From Leptolyngbya sp. KIOST-1 (GTDB lineage Bacteria > Cyanobacteriota > Cyanobacteriia > Phormidesmidales > Phormidesmidaceae), in contig NZ_JQFA01000004.1 of NCBI RefSeq assembly GCF_000763385.1, positions 1,302,001-1,366,000 on the forward strand: a stretch of 64,000 bases of DNA. The letters are read 5' to 3'. Positions within the stretch are counted from its first letter, which is position 1. Each line of letters starts with the position of its first letter. This document shows, piece by piece, positions 18,798-27,830 of the stretch. The notes below the pieces were generated by a model, which ran no database searches, was not told where the DNA came from, and saw nothing but the letters and a program-made list of their open reading frames with translations. The translations under genes were made by a program, and so were the position numbers.

Positions 18798-21083
18798 ATG
18801 ACTGCAACGGTTCATCCCCCCCTACCCGACGATTGTACCCTGCCCGGTTGGCTCGAAACCTGTGTGCTAACCCACCACGACGACCGCCAGGATGACCTTG
18901 CCCAGGACCCCAAAGACAAATCCAATAGCGTGCTGGTTTGCCAGGCGTTTGAGTTTGCCTACACCCTGCACAAGGGCCAGTACCGCGCCTCGGGCGAACC
19001 CTACATCTGCCACCCCATCGCGGTGGCCGGGCTGCTGCGCGACCTGGGCGGCGACAGCGCCATGATCGCCTCCGGCTTTCTCCACGACATCGTCGAAGAC
19101 ACCGAGATCACCCCCGAAGAACTGGAAGCCCATTTTGGCAACGAAGTGCGCCAGCTGGTGGAAGGGGTGACCAAGCTGTCCAAGTTCAACTTCGAGAGCA
19201 AAACCGAGCGTCAGGCCGAAAACTTTCGCCGCATGTTCCTGGCTATGGCCCAGGACATTCGGGTGATTGTGGTGAAGCTGGCCGATCGCCTCCACAACAT
19301 GCGTACCCTGGAGCACCTCAGCGGCGAAAAACGCCGTCGCATTGCCCGCGAGACCATGGAGATCTTTGCACCCCTGGCCAACCGTCTGGGGATTGGGCGC
19401 TTCAAGTGGGAACTGGAGGATCTCTCCTTTAAGTATTTGGAGCCCGACGCCTACCGGCAAATGCAGCGCCACATCACCGAAAAGCGGGTCGACCGCGAGG
19501 CGCGGCTGGTGCAGGTGGCCGAAACCCTGCGCCAGCGCATGCACCAGTCCGAGATCCAGGTAGTGGATGTTAGCAGCCGTCCCAAGCACCTGTACGGCAT
19601 CTACCGCAAAATGGAGCGGCAGCAGAAGGACTTCAGCGAAATCTACGACATCGCCGCCATTCGCCTGATCGTGGGCACCAACGAAGAGTGCTACCGCGCC
19701 CTGGCCATCGTCCACGATGCCTTTCGCCCGGTGCCGGGTCGCTTCAAAGACTACATCGGTCTGCCCAAGCCCAACCGCTATCAGTCGCTGCATACGGTAG
19801 TGATTGGTCCCAAGGGCAAGCCCATCGAGGTGCAGATTCGCACCCTGGAAATGCACCATGTGGCCGAGTACGGTATCGCCGCCCACTGGAAGTACAAGGA
19901 AACCGGTGCCTCCACCAACACCCGCATTAACGCTGACGACGAGAAGTTCACCTGGCTCAGGCAGCTGCTGGAGTGGCAAAACGACCTCAAGGACGCTCAG
20001 GAATTCCTCGAAAACGTCAAGGGCAATCTGTTTGATGAAGATGTCTACGTGTTTACCCCCGACGGGGACGTGGTGCCGCTCAGCCGGGGGGCCACGCCGG
20101 TTGACTTTGCCTACCGTATCCACACCGAGGTGGGCAACCACTGCGCCGGGGCCAGGGTGAATGGCCGCATCGTCACCCTCGATACGCCCCTGGTCAACGG
20201 CGACATTGTCGAAATCATCACCCAGAAGAACAGCCACCCCAGCCTTGACTGGCTCAACTTTGTCGTCACCCCCAGCGCCCGCAACCGGATTCGGCAGTGG
20301 TACAAGCGATCGCACCGCGACGAAAACATTGCCCGGGGTCGTGACCTGCTGGAAAAAGAGCTGGGCCGCAGTGGCTTCGATGCCCTGCTGAAGTCAGAGC
20401 CAGCCCAGATGGCGGCCGAGCGCTGCAATTACCCCAGTGTGGACGACCTGCTGGCCGGGCTGGGCTACGGCGAGGTCACCCTCAACCTGTTCGTCAACCG
20501 CCTGCGGGAGGCGATCAAGACCAAACAGCCCCTGGAGGTGCTGTCACCGGAGGCCTCGCTACAGGACTCTGATCAGTTTCTGGCTGGGGCCGTCACCAGT
20601 CCCCACCGCCACCGCCCCACCCCCTCCAAGGACCCGATTCTCGGCATTGAGGGGCTGATGCACCACATTGCCGGCTGCTGTAACCCCCTGCCCGGAGAGC
20701 CGATCATGGGCAGTGTGTCCCTGGGCAGCCGGGGCATCGCCATTCACCGCCAGGGCTGTCCCAACCTGGCCGATATTCCGGGCGATCGCATCATCCCGGT
20801 CAGCTGGAACCCCGGCGAGCTGAACGGGTCTCGCCAGACCTACCCCGTAGAGGTGCGGATTGAGGTGATCGATCGCGTCGGCGTGCTGAAGGACATTCTG
20901 TCCCACCTGTCGGACTTGCAAATCAACGTCCACAAGGCCCAGGTCAAAACCTTCCCCGGCCAGACCGCCGAAATTGACCTGGGACTGGATGTCAAAGACC
21001 ACGCCCACCTCGATCAAACCTTTGTGCAGATCCGCAAGATGACCGACGTGCTCAAAATTCGCCGCATGAGCCACAGCGGCTGA
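18798..21083 (+). CDS. relA/spoT: Bifunctional (p)ppGpp synthetase/hydrolase
   Basis: The 761-residue RelA/SpoT homologue makes and degrades the stringent-response alarmone. The HD hydrolase domain (about 55-200) keeps the histidine-rich motifs: HPIAVAGLL, FLHDIVEDT and VVKLADRLHNMRTL. The synthetase domain follows (about 240-370) with SRPKHLYGIYRKM and YRALAIVHDAFRPVPGRFKDYIGLPK. Then come TGS (YVFTPDGDVVPLSRGATPVDFAY), a helical region and a C-terminal ACT domain (about 680-755). Because both enzymatic halves look intact it is the long bifunctional form, usually the only one in cyanobacteria. Confidence 0.95.
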   Translation: MTATVHPPLPDDCTLPGWLETCVLTHHDDRQDDLAQDPKDKSNSVLVCQAFEFAYTLHKGQYRASGEPYICHPIAVAGLLRDLGGDSAMIASGFLHDIVEDTEITPEELEAHFGNEVRQLVEGVTKLSKFNFESKTERQAENFRRMFLAMAQDIRVIVVKLADRLHNMRTLEHLSGEKRRRIARETMEIFAPLANRLGIGRFKWELEDLSFKYLEPDAYRQMQRHITEKRVDREARLVQVAETLRQRMHQSEIQVVDVSSRPKHLYGIYRKMERQQKDFSEIYDIAAIRLIVGTNEECYRALAIVHDAFRPVPGRFKDYIGLPKPNRYQSLHTVVIGPKGKPIEVQIRTLEMHHVAEYGIAAHWKYKETGASTNTRINADDEKFTWLRQLLEWQNDLKDAQEFLENVKGNLFDEDVYVFTPDGDVVPLSRGATPVDFAYRIHTEVGNHCAGARVNGRIVTLDTPLVNGDIVEIITQKNSHPSLDWLNFVVTPSARNRIRQWYKRSHRDENIARGRDLLEKELGRSGFDALLKSEPAQMAAERCNYPSVDDLLAGLGYGEVTLNLFVNRLREAIKTKQPLEVLSPEASLQDSDQFLAGAVTSPHRHRPTPSKDPILGIEGLMHHIAGCCNPLPGEPIMGSVSLGSRGIAIHRQGCPNLADIPGDRIIPVSWNPGELNGSRQTYPVEVRIEVIDRVGVLKDILSHLSDLQINVHKAQVKTFPGQTAEIDLGLDVKDHAHLDQTFVQIRKMTDVLKIRRMSHSG

Positions 21084-21089
21084 GGCAAA

Positions 21090-21141
21090 GGGGGATACCC
21101 TGGCTAGTCAGTTGGCATCCTAAACCAGGAGGGATGTCCCC
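21090..21141 (+). other. Hairpin after relA/spoT
   Basis: GGGGA plus CCCTGG on the left pairs with CCAGG-A-GGG and TCCCC on the right, closing at 21141. It has no T-run, so it is only a possible terminator or mRNA-end structure between relA/spoT and purK. Confidence 0.45.
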
Positions 21142-21198
21142 AAAGCCGTGGAATAATGGGAGTCTGCCTCGACGACAACAGCACAGTGGCCCAGGACT

Positions 21199-22359
21199 AT
21201 GGCGCAGAGAACGGCTCATCCCGCTAAACGAGTGGGCGTAATTGGCGGAGGTCAGCTGGCCTGGATGATGGGTCCAGCGGCGCAGAAGCTGGGTCTGGAG
21301 CTGGTGGTGCAGACCCCCAGAGATACCGATCCGGCCGTGGCGATCGCCCAGGCCACCGTTTTTGCCTCCGTCGCCGATGCCGCCGCCACGGCTACTCTGG
21401 CCGCCCAGTGCGATGTGATCACCTTTGAAAACGAGTTTATCGATCGCCAGGGGCTACAGTCTCTGGCCGACGGCGGCACGGTCTTTTGCCCCGGCCTGGA
21501 TCTGCTCAGCCTGGTGCTGGACAAGCGCCACCAGCGGGAGTTCTTTGCCCAAATTGGCCTGCCCAACCCCCGCTTTGCCTGCTTAGACGCCGACGCCAGC
21601 GACGCCGACCTCCTGGCCAAGGCCGAAGCTATCGGCTTTCCGCTGGTGATGAAAACCCGACGCCTCGGCTACGACGGCCAGGGCACCACCGTTGTGCAAA
21701 CCCCCTCTGACCTCAGCGCCACCTGGGCCAGGTTTAACCACGCCCCCGTGCTGCTGGAGGAGTTTGTGCCCTTCAAGCAGGAGCTGGCCATTATGGTTGC
21801 CCGATCGGCCCAGGGCAACGTCGCCGTCTACCCCACCGTCGAGACCCAGCAGGTGAACCAGATCTGCCGTCGGGTCTTTGCCCCGGCCAGGGTGAGAGCC
21901 GGGGTCAGTAGCCGCATGGAGGGCATCGCCCGCACCCTGGCCGAGGAGCTGGATCTGGTGGGCATCCTCGGCATTGAGTGTTTCTTGACCGAGAGCGATC
22001 GCATCTTGATCAACGAAATTGCCCCCCGCACCCACAACTCCGGCCACTACACCCTCGATGCCTGCGAAACCTCGCAGTTTGAGCAGCAGCTGCGGGCGGT
22101 CAGCGATCGCCCCCTCGGCCCCACCGCCCTCACCTGCCCCCAGGCGGTGATGGTCAACCTGCTGGGCCTGGAGGAAGACGAAGCCACCCACCACCAACGC
22201 CTTGAGGCTCTCAAACAGCTACCCAACGCTACCCTCTACTGGTACACCAAAGGGTTGCGTCCCGGTCGCAAGCTGGGCCACATCACCCAACGGCTTGGTC
22301 CTAGGGATGACCCCGCCGCCGCCGCCGCCGCGATCGAAACCCTCTGGTACGGGACATAA
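21199..22359 (+). CDS. purK: N5-carboxyaminoimidazole ribonucleotide synthase
   Basis: The 386-residue ATP-grasp enzyme carboxylates AIR to N5-CAIR in purine synthesis. It begins with the nucleotide-binding RVGVIGGGQLAWMMGPAA, has DVITFENEFID, the ATP-grasp segment FPLVMKTRRLGYDGQGT (about 150) and LINEIAPRTHNSGHYTLDA (about 270), the PurK active-site signature. Its usual partner PurE is not in the window. It is followed after 44 bases of pyrimidine-rich sequence by uraD, placing purine synthesis beside purine breakdown. Confidence 0.95.
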   Translation: MAQRTAHPAKRVGVIGGGQLAWMMGPAAQKLGLELVVQTPRDTDPAVAIAQATVFASVADAAATATLAAQCDVITFENEFIDRQGLQSLADGGTVFCPGLDLLSLVLDKRHQREFFAQIGLPNPRFACLDADASDADLLAKAEAIGFPLVMKTRRLGYDGQGTTVVQTPSDLSATWARFNHAPVLLEEFVPFKQELAIMVARSAQGNVAVYPTVETQQVNQICRRVFAPARVRAGVSSRMEGIARTLAEELDLVGILGIECFLTESDRILINEIAPRTHNSGHYTLDACETSQFEQQLRAVSDRPLGPTALTCPQAVMVNLLGLEEDEATHHQRLEALKQLPNATLYWYTKGLRPGRKLGHITQRLGPRDDPAAAAAAIETLWYGT

Positions 22360-22403
22360 CGCACCCCCTCACTCCTTCACCCCCCCACCCCTTCACCCTC
22401 TCC

Positions 22404-22907
22404 ATGCCCTACACCCTGGACCAGCTCAACGCCATGACCGAGGCAGACTTCGTCGTCGCGCTCGGCCCCGCCTTTGAAGACACCCCAGCGATCGCCGCCC
22501 AGGTTTGGCCCCAGCGCCCCTTTTCCTCGGTGGCCGACCTGCACCAGCGCATGGTTCATATTGTGCAGGCCATGGCACCAGCAGATCAGCTGGCGCTGAT
22601 CCGAGCGCACCCCGACCTCGGCACTCGGGTGGCCATGGCCGAAGCCTCCGTGGCCGAACAAACCAAAGCCGGTCTCAGCAACCTGAGCCCAGAGGAATAC
22701 CACCAATTCCAAACCCTCAACCAGCAGTACAAAGGTCAGTTTGGCTTTCCCTTCATCCTGGCCGTAGCAGGGCATACTAAGACAACGGTCTTAGAAAACT
22801 TCATCAAAAGATTACGCAATTCTTCGGATGTGGAAGTAACCACTGCGCTACGTGAAATTGAGAAGATTGCCCTTTTTCGGCTTGAGGCCTGGATTCTCTC
22901 CAAGTAG
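22404..22907 (+). CDS. uraD: OHCU decarboxylase (2-oxo-4-hydroxy-4-carboxy-5-ureidoimidazoline decarboxylase)
   Basis: The 167-residue helical protein matches UraD, which makes S-allantoin in uric-acid breakdown. Visible motifs are IRAHPDLGTRVA (catalytic His region, about 70), NQQYKGQFGFPFILAVAGHT (about 108-127, substrate-binding) and the final ALREIEKIALFRL helix. The start MPYTLDQLNAMTEADF is a typical N-terminus. No uricase, transthyretin-like hydrolase or allantoinase gene is nearby, so the pathway must be completed elsewhere. The 3' part is visibly richer in A and T than the 5' part. Confidence 0.92.
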   Translation: MPYTLDQLNAMTEADFVVALGPAFEDTPAIAAQVWPQRPFSSVADLHQRMVHIVQAMAPADQLALIRAHPDLGTRVAMAEASVAEQTKAGLSNLSPEEYHQFQTLNQQYKGQFGFPFILAVAGHTKTTVLENFIKRLRNSSDVEVTTALREIEKIALFRLEAWILSK

Positions 22908-23504
22908 CGGCTCAATTGCCCAAGCTGTCAATACAACAACTTTATAAAGCGGTTAGGCCAGAGGCTATTTATTAAAATTTTGTTTCCTACGTACGTATAG
23001 GTGTTGGTTTTTAAAGTTGGCCATGATACGTTAGGCACAAAATTAATTAATTTGAAGAAGGAGCAACTTAAGATTCACCGTTTATCCAAACCCAGGCCTG
23101 GGTTTGCGCCCATGCCTAGGGGTGGTTTGACGGCCTATTTGGCCAAACTGCCTATCGATTCTGCCAGGATCCACCAGTTTGGAAACGTTCGAGGCTTAAC
23201 GACTTGAAGTTCTTTCCGGCTCATTCGATCGGTATGACGTGAAGAACGACTGTCTAGCTCATTGAATAGTATCCAAACCCAGTTTAAAAAATGGTTTTGT
23301 GAACAGCATTTAACATCCATATTGGCCATGGCTATTGAGTGCCGCTGCTGAGCCATTGTGTTTACTTTATCCACCTCATCCAGGGTAAAACCTCAAAAAT
23401 TTAATCCGTGAGTTTTAAATATCACCATTTACAGGGTTGCATCATGATGCGATTGGGTGGGGGTTTAGCCAGTGCTACTACAACTACCGATTGTTGGAGT
23501 TGAT
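22908..23504. other. A+T-rich interval with 18-bp palindrome
   Basis: About 600 bases, clearly richer in A and T than the flanks. A perfect 18-base palindrome is centred at 23096/23097 (23088-23105: AAACCCAGG and its complement). No coding frame resembles a known protein. It probably belongs to the acquired segment carrying the glycosyltransferase. Confidence 0.5.
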
Positions 23505-24650
23505 ATGACATTTATAACCAACCAAAGCATTTCTCCCAGTTTTCATGTTTTAACTAGCACAAAGTTTGATTTCAAGCACTTTGTTGAGCGGGCCGCACTA
23601 GGGCAGGGACCCCGTCATGTCGTTTGGCAACTCAAAGAGAGACTTAATGCTCAAATTCATCAACCCGATTTTGAGGATGATAGTTCAGTTACCATCATAG
23701 ATAAATGGCTGGCTAAGATCATCGGCAGACCTCAGCAGTGGACTTTGGCAAGGCAAATTTTAGCCCAGTCTGGACCGGGTGATATTATCTACTGCTGTGG
23801 TGAGGACGCGGGACTACCACTGGTTATCCAGGCTGTGCTTAAAAGAAAACGTCCATATTTAGTTATGAATGTGATGTGTCCTGAACGCTGGCGGCCTCGG
23901 TTGCTGCTCAAGGGGTTACAACTCCATCGTCTCGTTCATACCTTTACGGTTAATACGACCCTTAAGGCTAAAACGATGGAAAGTATGCTCAAGCTGCCTG
24001 AGGATAGGGTGGTGTGCTTGGCTGAGCAAACCGATCGACAGTTCTTCTACCCTGAATCCGGCACCATTCAAAAGCGTCGCCCTCTGATCGCGAGTGCTGG
24101 TCTGGAACAGCGGGACTATGTGACGTTGGCCAATGCCTTGCAGGACTTAGATCTCGATATTAAGGTCTGCGCCGTTTCGCCCAATGCCACCTCCAAAACT
24201 CGGTGCCGAATTCCAGAGCAACTGCCTCAAAATATGGAAATGCGGTACTTCGATTGGGTCGAGTTGCGCGATCTGTATCGCAGCGCAGACATAACGGTCA
24301 TTAGCTTAATCGACAACACCTATTCTGCTGGGTTGACGGTTTTGATGGAAGCTATGGCCTGCTGTAGACCGATTGTGATTACCAAAACAACAGGCTTGGC
24401 CACCGAGATGGCAGATAAAGGCCTGGTTTGGGGAGTACAGCCTGATTCTCCTGATCAGATGAGAGCAACCGTGGAATACATCCTGACTCACCCCGAGGAG
24501 GCTAGCGCCAGAGCAGAGGCCGCCTACCGATACTTCCTGGAAAACCATACCAGCGAGTACCACATTGAGCAGATCGTTCAGCTCCTACAGCGAGTAGCGA
24601 GTAGCGTGACGGCAGATGCGCCTGTGAAGGTAGGGATGAAGCCGGTTTAA
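23505..24650 (+). CDS. GT4-type glycosyltransferase
   Basis: This 381-residue protein has the GT-B fold of family 1/4 transferases, which pass sugars from nucleotide donors to glycans or lipids. The donor site segment is YSAGLTVLMEAMACCRPIVI (about 275-295), where the two glutamate-region positions of the E-x7-E motif are partly altered. ATG 23505 is preferred over GTG 23472 because TGGAG stands six bases before it. Codon use is A+T-rich against GC-rich neighbours, and no other glycan gene is adjacent, suggesting horizontal acquisition. Acceptor unknown. Confidence 0.8.
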   Translation: MTFITNQSISPSFHVLTSTKFDFKHFVERAALGQGPRHVVWQLKERLNAQIHQPDFEDDSSVTIIDKWLAKIIGRPQQWTLARQILAQSGPGDIIYCCGEDAGLPLVIQAVLKRKRPYLVMNVMCPERWRPRLLLKGLQLHRLVHTFTVNTTLKAKTMESMLKLPEDRVVCLAEQTDRQFFYPESGTIQKRRPLIASAGLEQRDYVTLANALQDLDLDIKVCAVSPNATSKTRCRIPEQLPQNMEMRYFDWVELRDLYRSADITVISLIDNTYSAGLTVLMEAMACCRPIVITKTTGLATEMADKGLVWGVQPDSPDQMRATVEYILTHPEEASARAEAAYRYFLENHTSEYHIEQIVQLLQRVASSVTADAPVKVGMKPV

Positions 24651-24707
24651 TCGTTGTTTAAGATTCAACGACTTATAATTCAACGACATATCGCCCCTGG
24701 AAATTGA

Positions 24708-26411
24708 TCAGGCGGTACGGAGGGTACGCAACCGGTTGATGGCGGCGGCTAGCTCTAAGCCGCGAAAATTAACCAGGTCGCCCATAGGCCATTCGGTCAA
24801 ACAGTCAAGACCATGCTGCGCAATATCAACCATAACGGCTTCGATCGCCTCGCTTAGAGGGGTCGTTGCTGTGAGGTAGTATCGCTGGGCATAGACGATC
24901 GCCGCCGCGATCGCCCGCACCTGTCCAGTTTCCACCAGTTGTTCCACCGCCGACAGATCAATGGCCTCGGTGCCAATCTGGAGTTGCTCCACGTCGCGCG
25001 CCTGCAGCTTGACGCTGTGGCGGCCCTGGCTGGGGTCAATGCTGTCGGGTTGTACGGTGCGTGGGGAAATGGCCCCAAAGGACTGACCCCCCTCGCGATC
25101 GCGCTCTGTTTTAAGTTCAGCCGCAATGGTTTTGGCCCGCTCGGTGACATCCTGGGGCACAAACTCGTCGAGGGCAATCACCGTATCGGCCACGTCAAAG
25201 TAGTCACCGCTGCCGCCCATCACCAGCACCGTGGAGATGTTGTAGTCGCTGTAGAGCTGCTGCACCTTGTCTACAAAGGGGGTGATCGGCTCGCGATCTT
25301 TGGCGATTAGCGCCTGCATGCGGCGATCGCGAATCATGAAGTTGGTCGCCGAGGTGTCCTCATCCACTAGCAGCGCTGTCGCCCCGGCCTCAATCGCCTC
25401 GATAATGTTGGCGGCCTGGGAGGTGCTGCCGCTGGCGTTCGGGGTGGAAAAGGTCTGGGTCGATTTGCCCTGGGGCAGGCTGCCAATAAAGGGCGCAATA
25501 TTGACGCCGGCAATGCTGCGGCCATCCTCGGCCCGCACCTTCACCGCCGCCGGGTCCGTCACCACCTGGTGCCGTCCGTCACCGGGCACGTGGTTGTATA
25601 CCCCCGCCTCGATCGCTCGCAGCAGGGTCGATTTGCCGTGGTAGCCGCCCCCCACAATCAGCGTGATCCCACAGGGCACCCCCATGCCGGTGATGGCTCC
25701 GGCGTGGGGACAGGTGAGCGTCACCCGCAGCGAGTCCGGGGACTTGAAGGGGACCGCCTGATCCGCCAGGGGGCACTCATCCACACCACTGCGCCGGGGC
25801 AAAATCGCGCCGTCGGCGACGAAGGCGACCAGGTGGTGGTGGGAGAGCTGCGATCGCAGCGCTTCGGCGTCCTCGGCGGTATTGACATGGTGCTCCAGCT
25901 GGGCGGCGTCCAGCGCCCCGTAGACCAGCGTCTGCCGCACCAGGGCCGGCACCGTACCGCACAACAGGTCCGCTGCCTGCCGTCCCGCAATCCGCCGTCC
26001 AAAGGCGGGCAGGCCCACGGTAAAGCGCAGCTCTACAGCCCCTGCCGTTACCCTGGCGGCGCTGCGGTTGAGGATCGCCTGACTGGGCCGCACAATGCCC
26101 ACCAACCCGCTTTTGCCCGAGCCCGAAGTCCGCTGGCTGCCCTGGGCGGCCCGATGAAACTCGCGGGTCAGATAGTCCGACAGGGCGATCGCCCGGCAGG
26201 GCAGCTCCCAAAGCCGGTTGGGAAACCCCGCTACCGCCTGGGGCACCACCACCCGCACCCGACTGGGGGCCGCAAAGGGGTCGCCCTGCACATGGTCGAT
26301 GTGCAGGGTAAAGTCCTCAAAGGTGTACTTTCCCTTCAGCGACTTGTAGGCTCCATAGCCCTGGCCATCCAGGCGGTGGAGCTGATCGTAAAGAATCTCT
26401 TGGGTGGCCAT
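24708..26411 (-). CDS. Predicted ABC-class ATPase (ABC_ATPase family, MRB1590-like)
   Basis: The 567-residue soluble protein has no membrane segments. After an N-terminal domain (PSRVRVVVPQAVAGFPNRLW, a FHRAAQGSQRTSGSGKSG loop) comes the P-loop GGGYHGKSTLLRAIEAGVY (about 255-273) and the Walker B LLVDEDTSATNFMIRDRRMQ (about 345). These are hallmarks of the ABC_ATPase family shared by bacteria, plants and trypanosome MRB1590, an RNA-binding ATPase. RNA remodelling is therefore a reasonable but unproven role. It ends about 60 bases from the glycosyltransferase stop, convergently. Confidence 0.85.
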   Translation of the reverse strand: MATQEILYDQLHRLDGQGYGAYKSLKGKYTFEDFTLHIDHVQGDPFAAPSRVRVVVPQAVAGFPNRLWELPCRAIALSDYLTREFHRAAQGSQRTSGSGKSGLVGIVRPSQAILNRSAARVTAGAVELRFTVGLPAFGRRIAGRQAADLLCGTVPALVRQTLVYGALDAAQLEHHVNTAEDAEALRSQLSHHHLVAFVADGAILPRRSGVDECPLADQAVPFKSPDSLRVTLTCPHAGAITGMGVPCGITLIVGGGYHGKSTLLRAIEAGVYNHVPGDGRHQVVTDPAAVKVRAEDGRSIAGVNIAPFIGSLPQGKSTQTFSTPNASGSTSQAANIIEAIEAGATALLVDEDTSATNFMIRDRRMQALIAKDREPITPFVDKVQQLYSDYNISTVLVMGGSGDYFDVADTVIALDEFVPQDVTERAKTIAAELKTERDREGGQSFGAISPRTVQPDSIDPSQGRHSVKLQARDVEQLQIGTEAIDLSAVEQLVETGQVRAIAAAIVYAQRYYLTATTPLSEAIEAVMVDIAQHGLDCLTEWPMGDLVNFRGLELAAAINRLRTLRTA

Positions 26412-26435
26412 AGCGCAGCGTAATTTACCCCTCAG

Positions 26436-27545
26436 CTACTCTACACCCACGCAGCCTCTCACCTTCACCACCGCCACTGCCAGGTCCATCGCCGCCACCA
26501 TACTGCTGGGGTCGGCAATTCCCTGTCCGGCAATGTCAAAAGCAGTGCCGTGGTCGGGTGAGGTGCGCACAAAGGGCAACCCCACAGTGGTGTTCACGGC
26601 TCGGTCAAAGGCCATCAGCTTCACCGGAATCAGGCCCTGGTCGTGGTAAAGGGCCAGGTAGGCATCGTAGGCTGTCTCGGTGGCGCGCTCCTCGGTGCCA
26701 AACCAGGCCTGCCCTGGGCGCACCCACAGGGTATCGGGGGGAATGGGGCCAGCAATTTCCACCTGGGGGTAGCGCTGGCGCTGGCGCTCCAGCCAGGGGA
26801 TCAGCCAGTCTACTTCTTCGCGGCCCAGCTGGCCGCCCTCGCCGCTGTGGGGGTTGAGTCCGGCCACGGCAATGCGAGGCTGACTCAAGCCAAAGTCCTG
26901 CTTCAGGCTGTGAATCAGCAGATCGAGCTTTTGGGTGAGTAACTCTGGCGACAGGGCGGCGGGTACCTGGCGCAGGGGAATATGGGTGGTGGCCAGCAGG
27001 GCGCGCAGCCACCAGCCGGTGTGGGGCGACCGGGCCACAAAGGCCATCCCAAAGCGATCGCACCCGGCCCCCTCCGCCAGCAGCTCGGTCTGTCCAGGGT
27101 AGTGGTGCCCAGCGGCCTTCCAGGCCGACTTGGCAATTGGTCCGGTGACGATCGCATCGTACTGGCCCGCAACGGCTCCCGCGATCGCCATCTTGAGATA
27201 GGCAAAGCTGGCGGCCCCGGTGGCGGCGGCGGCCTGGCCAAAGGTCACTCGCTCCAGGGGCAGGGGCGGCGGCATGTCAACCAGGGGCAGGGCGTCCAGG
27301 TCGGGGATGGGGCCACCGTAGGTGGATTGCTGGAGGGCCTGGTGGGTCTGTTCGAGCAGCGATCGCGTGCCCAGTAGGGCAATGTCTGCGATCGCGGCCC
27401 AATCCTTTGCCCCCAGCGCCTTTAGCACCACCTCTGGCCCAATCCCCGCCGGGTCGCCCAGGGTGATTGCCAGCCGGGGGCGCAGCGGCAGCTGGTTCAA
27501 CATCGAAGTCGCAGGGGTGGTCATAGGCGCAGGGGGTGGTCCCAA
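26436..27545 (-). CDS. pdxA: 4-hydroxythreonine-4-phosphate dehydrogenase
   Basis: The 369-residue metal-dependent enzyme oxidises 4-phosphohydroxy-L-threonine for pyridoxal phosphate synthesis. Motifs are [16 protein letters not shown] near the N-terminus, [11 protein letters not shown] with [13 protein letters not shown] (about 135-160), [14 protein letters not shown] and [19 protein letters not shown] near the end, all active-site or metal-site regions. The first 15 or so residues are probably unnecessary; ATG 27524 or 27503 may be the true start. It reads divergently from petM, 104 bases away. Confidence 0.95.
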   Translation of the reverse strand: MGPPPAPMTTPATSMLNQLPLRPRLAITLGDPAGIGPEVVLKALGAKDWAAIADIALLGTRSLLEQTHQALQQSTYGGPIPDLDALPLVDMPPPLPLERVTFGQAAAATGAASFAYLKMAIAGAVAGQYDAIVTGPIAKSAWKAAGHHYPGQTELLAEGAGCDRFGMAFVARSPHTGWWLRALLATTHIPLRQVPAALSPELLTQKLDLLIHSLKQDFGLSQPRIAVAGLNPHSGEGGQLGREEVDWLIPWLERQRQRYPQVEIAGPIPPDTLWVRPGQAWFGTEERATETAYDAYLALYHDQGLIPVKLMAFDRAVNTTVGLPFVRTSPDHGTAFDIAGQGIADPSSMVAAMDLAVAVVKVRGCVGVE

Positions 27546-27649
27546 ACTGGTCTAAAATAAGGGCGGCCAGGGGTTACGTCAACCGCTGGTGGGCCGGGCA
27601 ACTGGCCCTGTTACTGCCTGATTACTATAGTGCTGTGGAAGGAGAGCGT

Positions 27650-27754
27650 ATGGGCGGCGAAATTTTTAGTACGGCGATCACAATTTTTACCCTCACCCTG
27701 GTGGGCCTGGGCATTGGCTTTCTAATGCTGCGGGTACAGGGCGGCGAGGAGTAG
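27650..27754 (+). CDS. petM: Cytochrome b6-f complex subunit VII
   Basis: This 34-residue peptide (MGGEIFSTAITIFTLTLVGL and onward to LRVQGGEE) is a single membrane helix, the PetM subunit of the thylakoid cytochrome b6f complex. GGAAGGAGAG before the ATG fixes the start at 27650; upstream in-frame codons are not homologous. The order petM then ycf39 is also seen in other cyanobacteria. It is shorter than most gene finders report. Confidence 0.93.
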   Translation: MGGEIFSTAITIFTLTLVGLGIGFLMLRVQGGEE

Positions 27755-27830
27755 ATTTTGTCGCCGGGGGTGTATCCGGGGGAGCCATCTGATATTCTGA
27801 AAGGAAGTTAACTTTTGTATCATTTCCCTC

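Noticed and set aside
18867-20315. 482-codon antisense frame opposite relA/spoT, with similar long antisense frames opposite malQ, truA and the kinases
   Set aside because: Long antisense frames are expected from GC-rich third positions; the composition (Gly/Val/His/Gln-rich) is not protein-like and the sense genes are secure.
21084-21198. 6S RNA (ssaA), often near purK in cyanobacteria
   Set aside because: Only 115 bases are available, shorter than 6S RNA, and no long open-centre hairpin is seen.
23135-23374. 79-codon minus-strand frame in the A+T-rich interval
   Set aside because: No recognisable motif or ribosome site; could not be supported as a gene.
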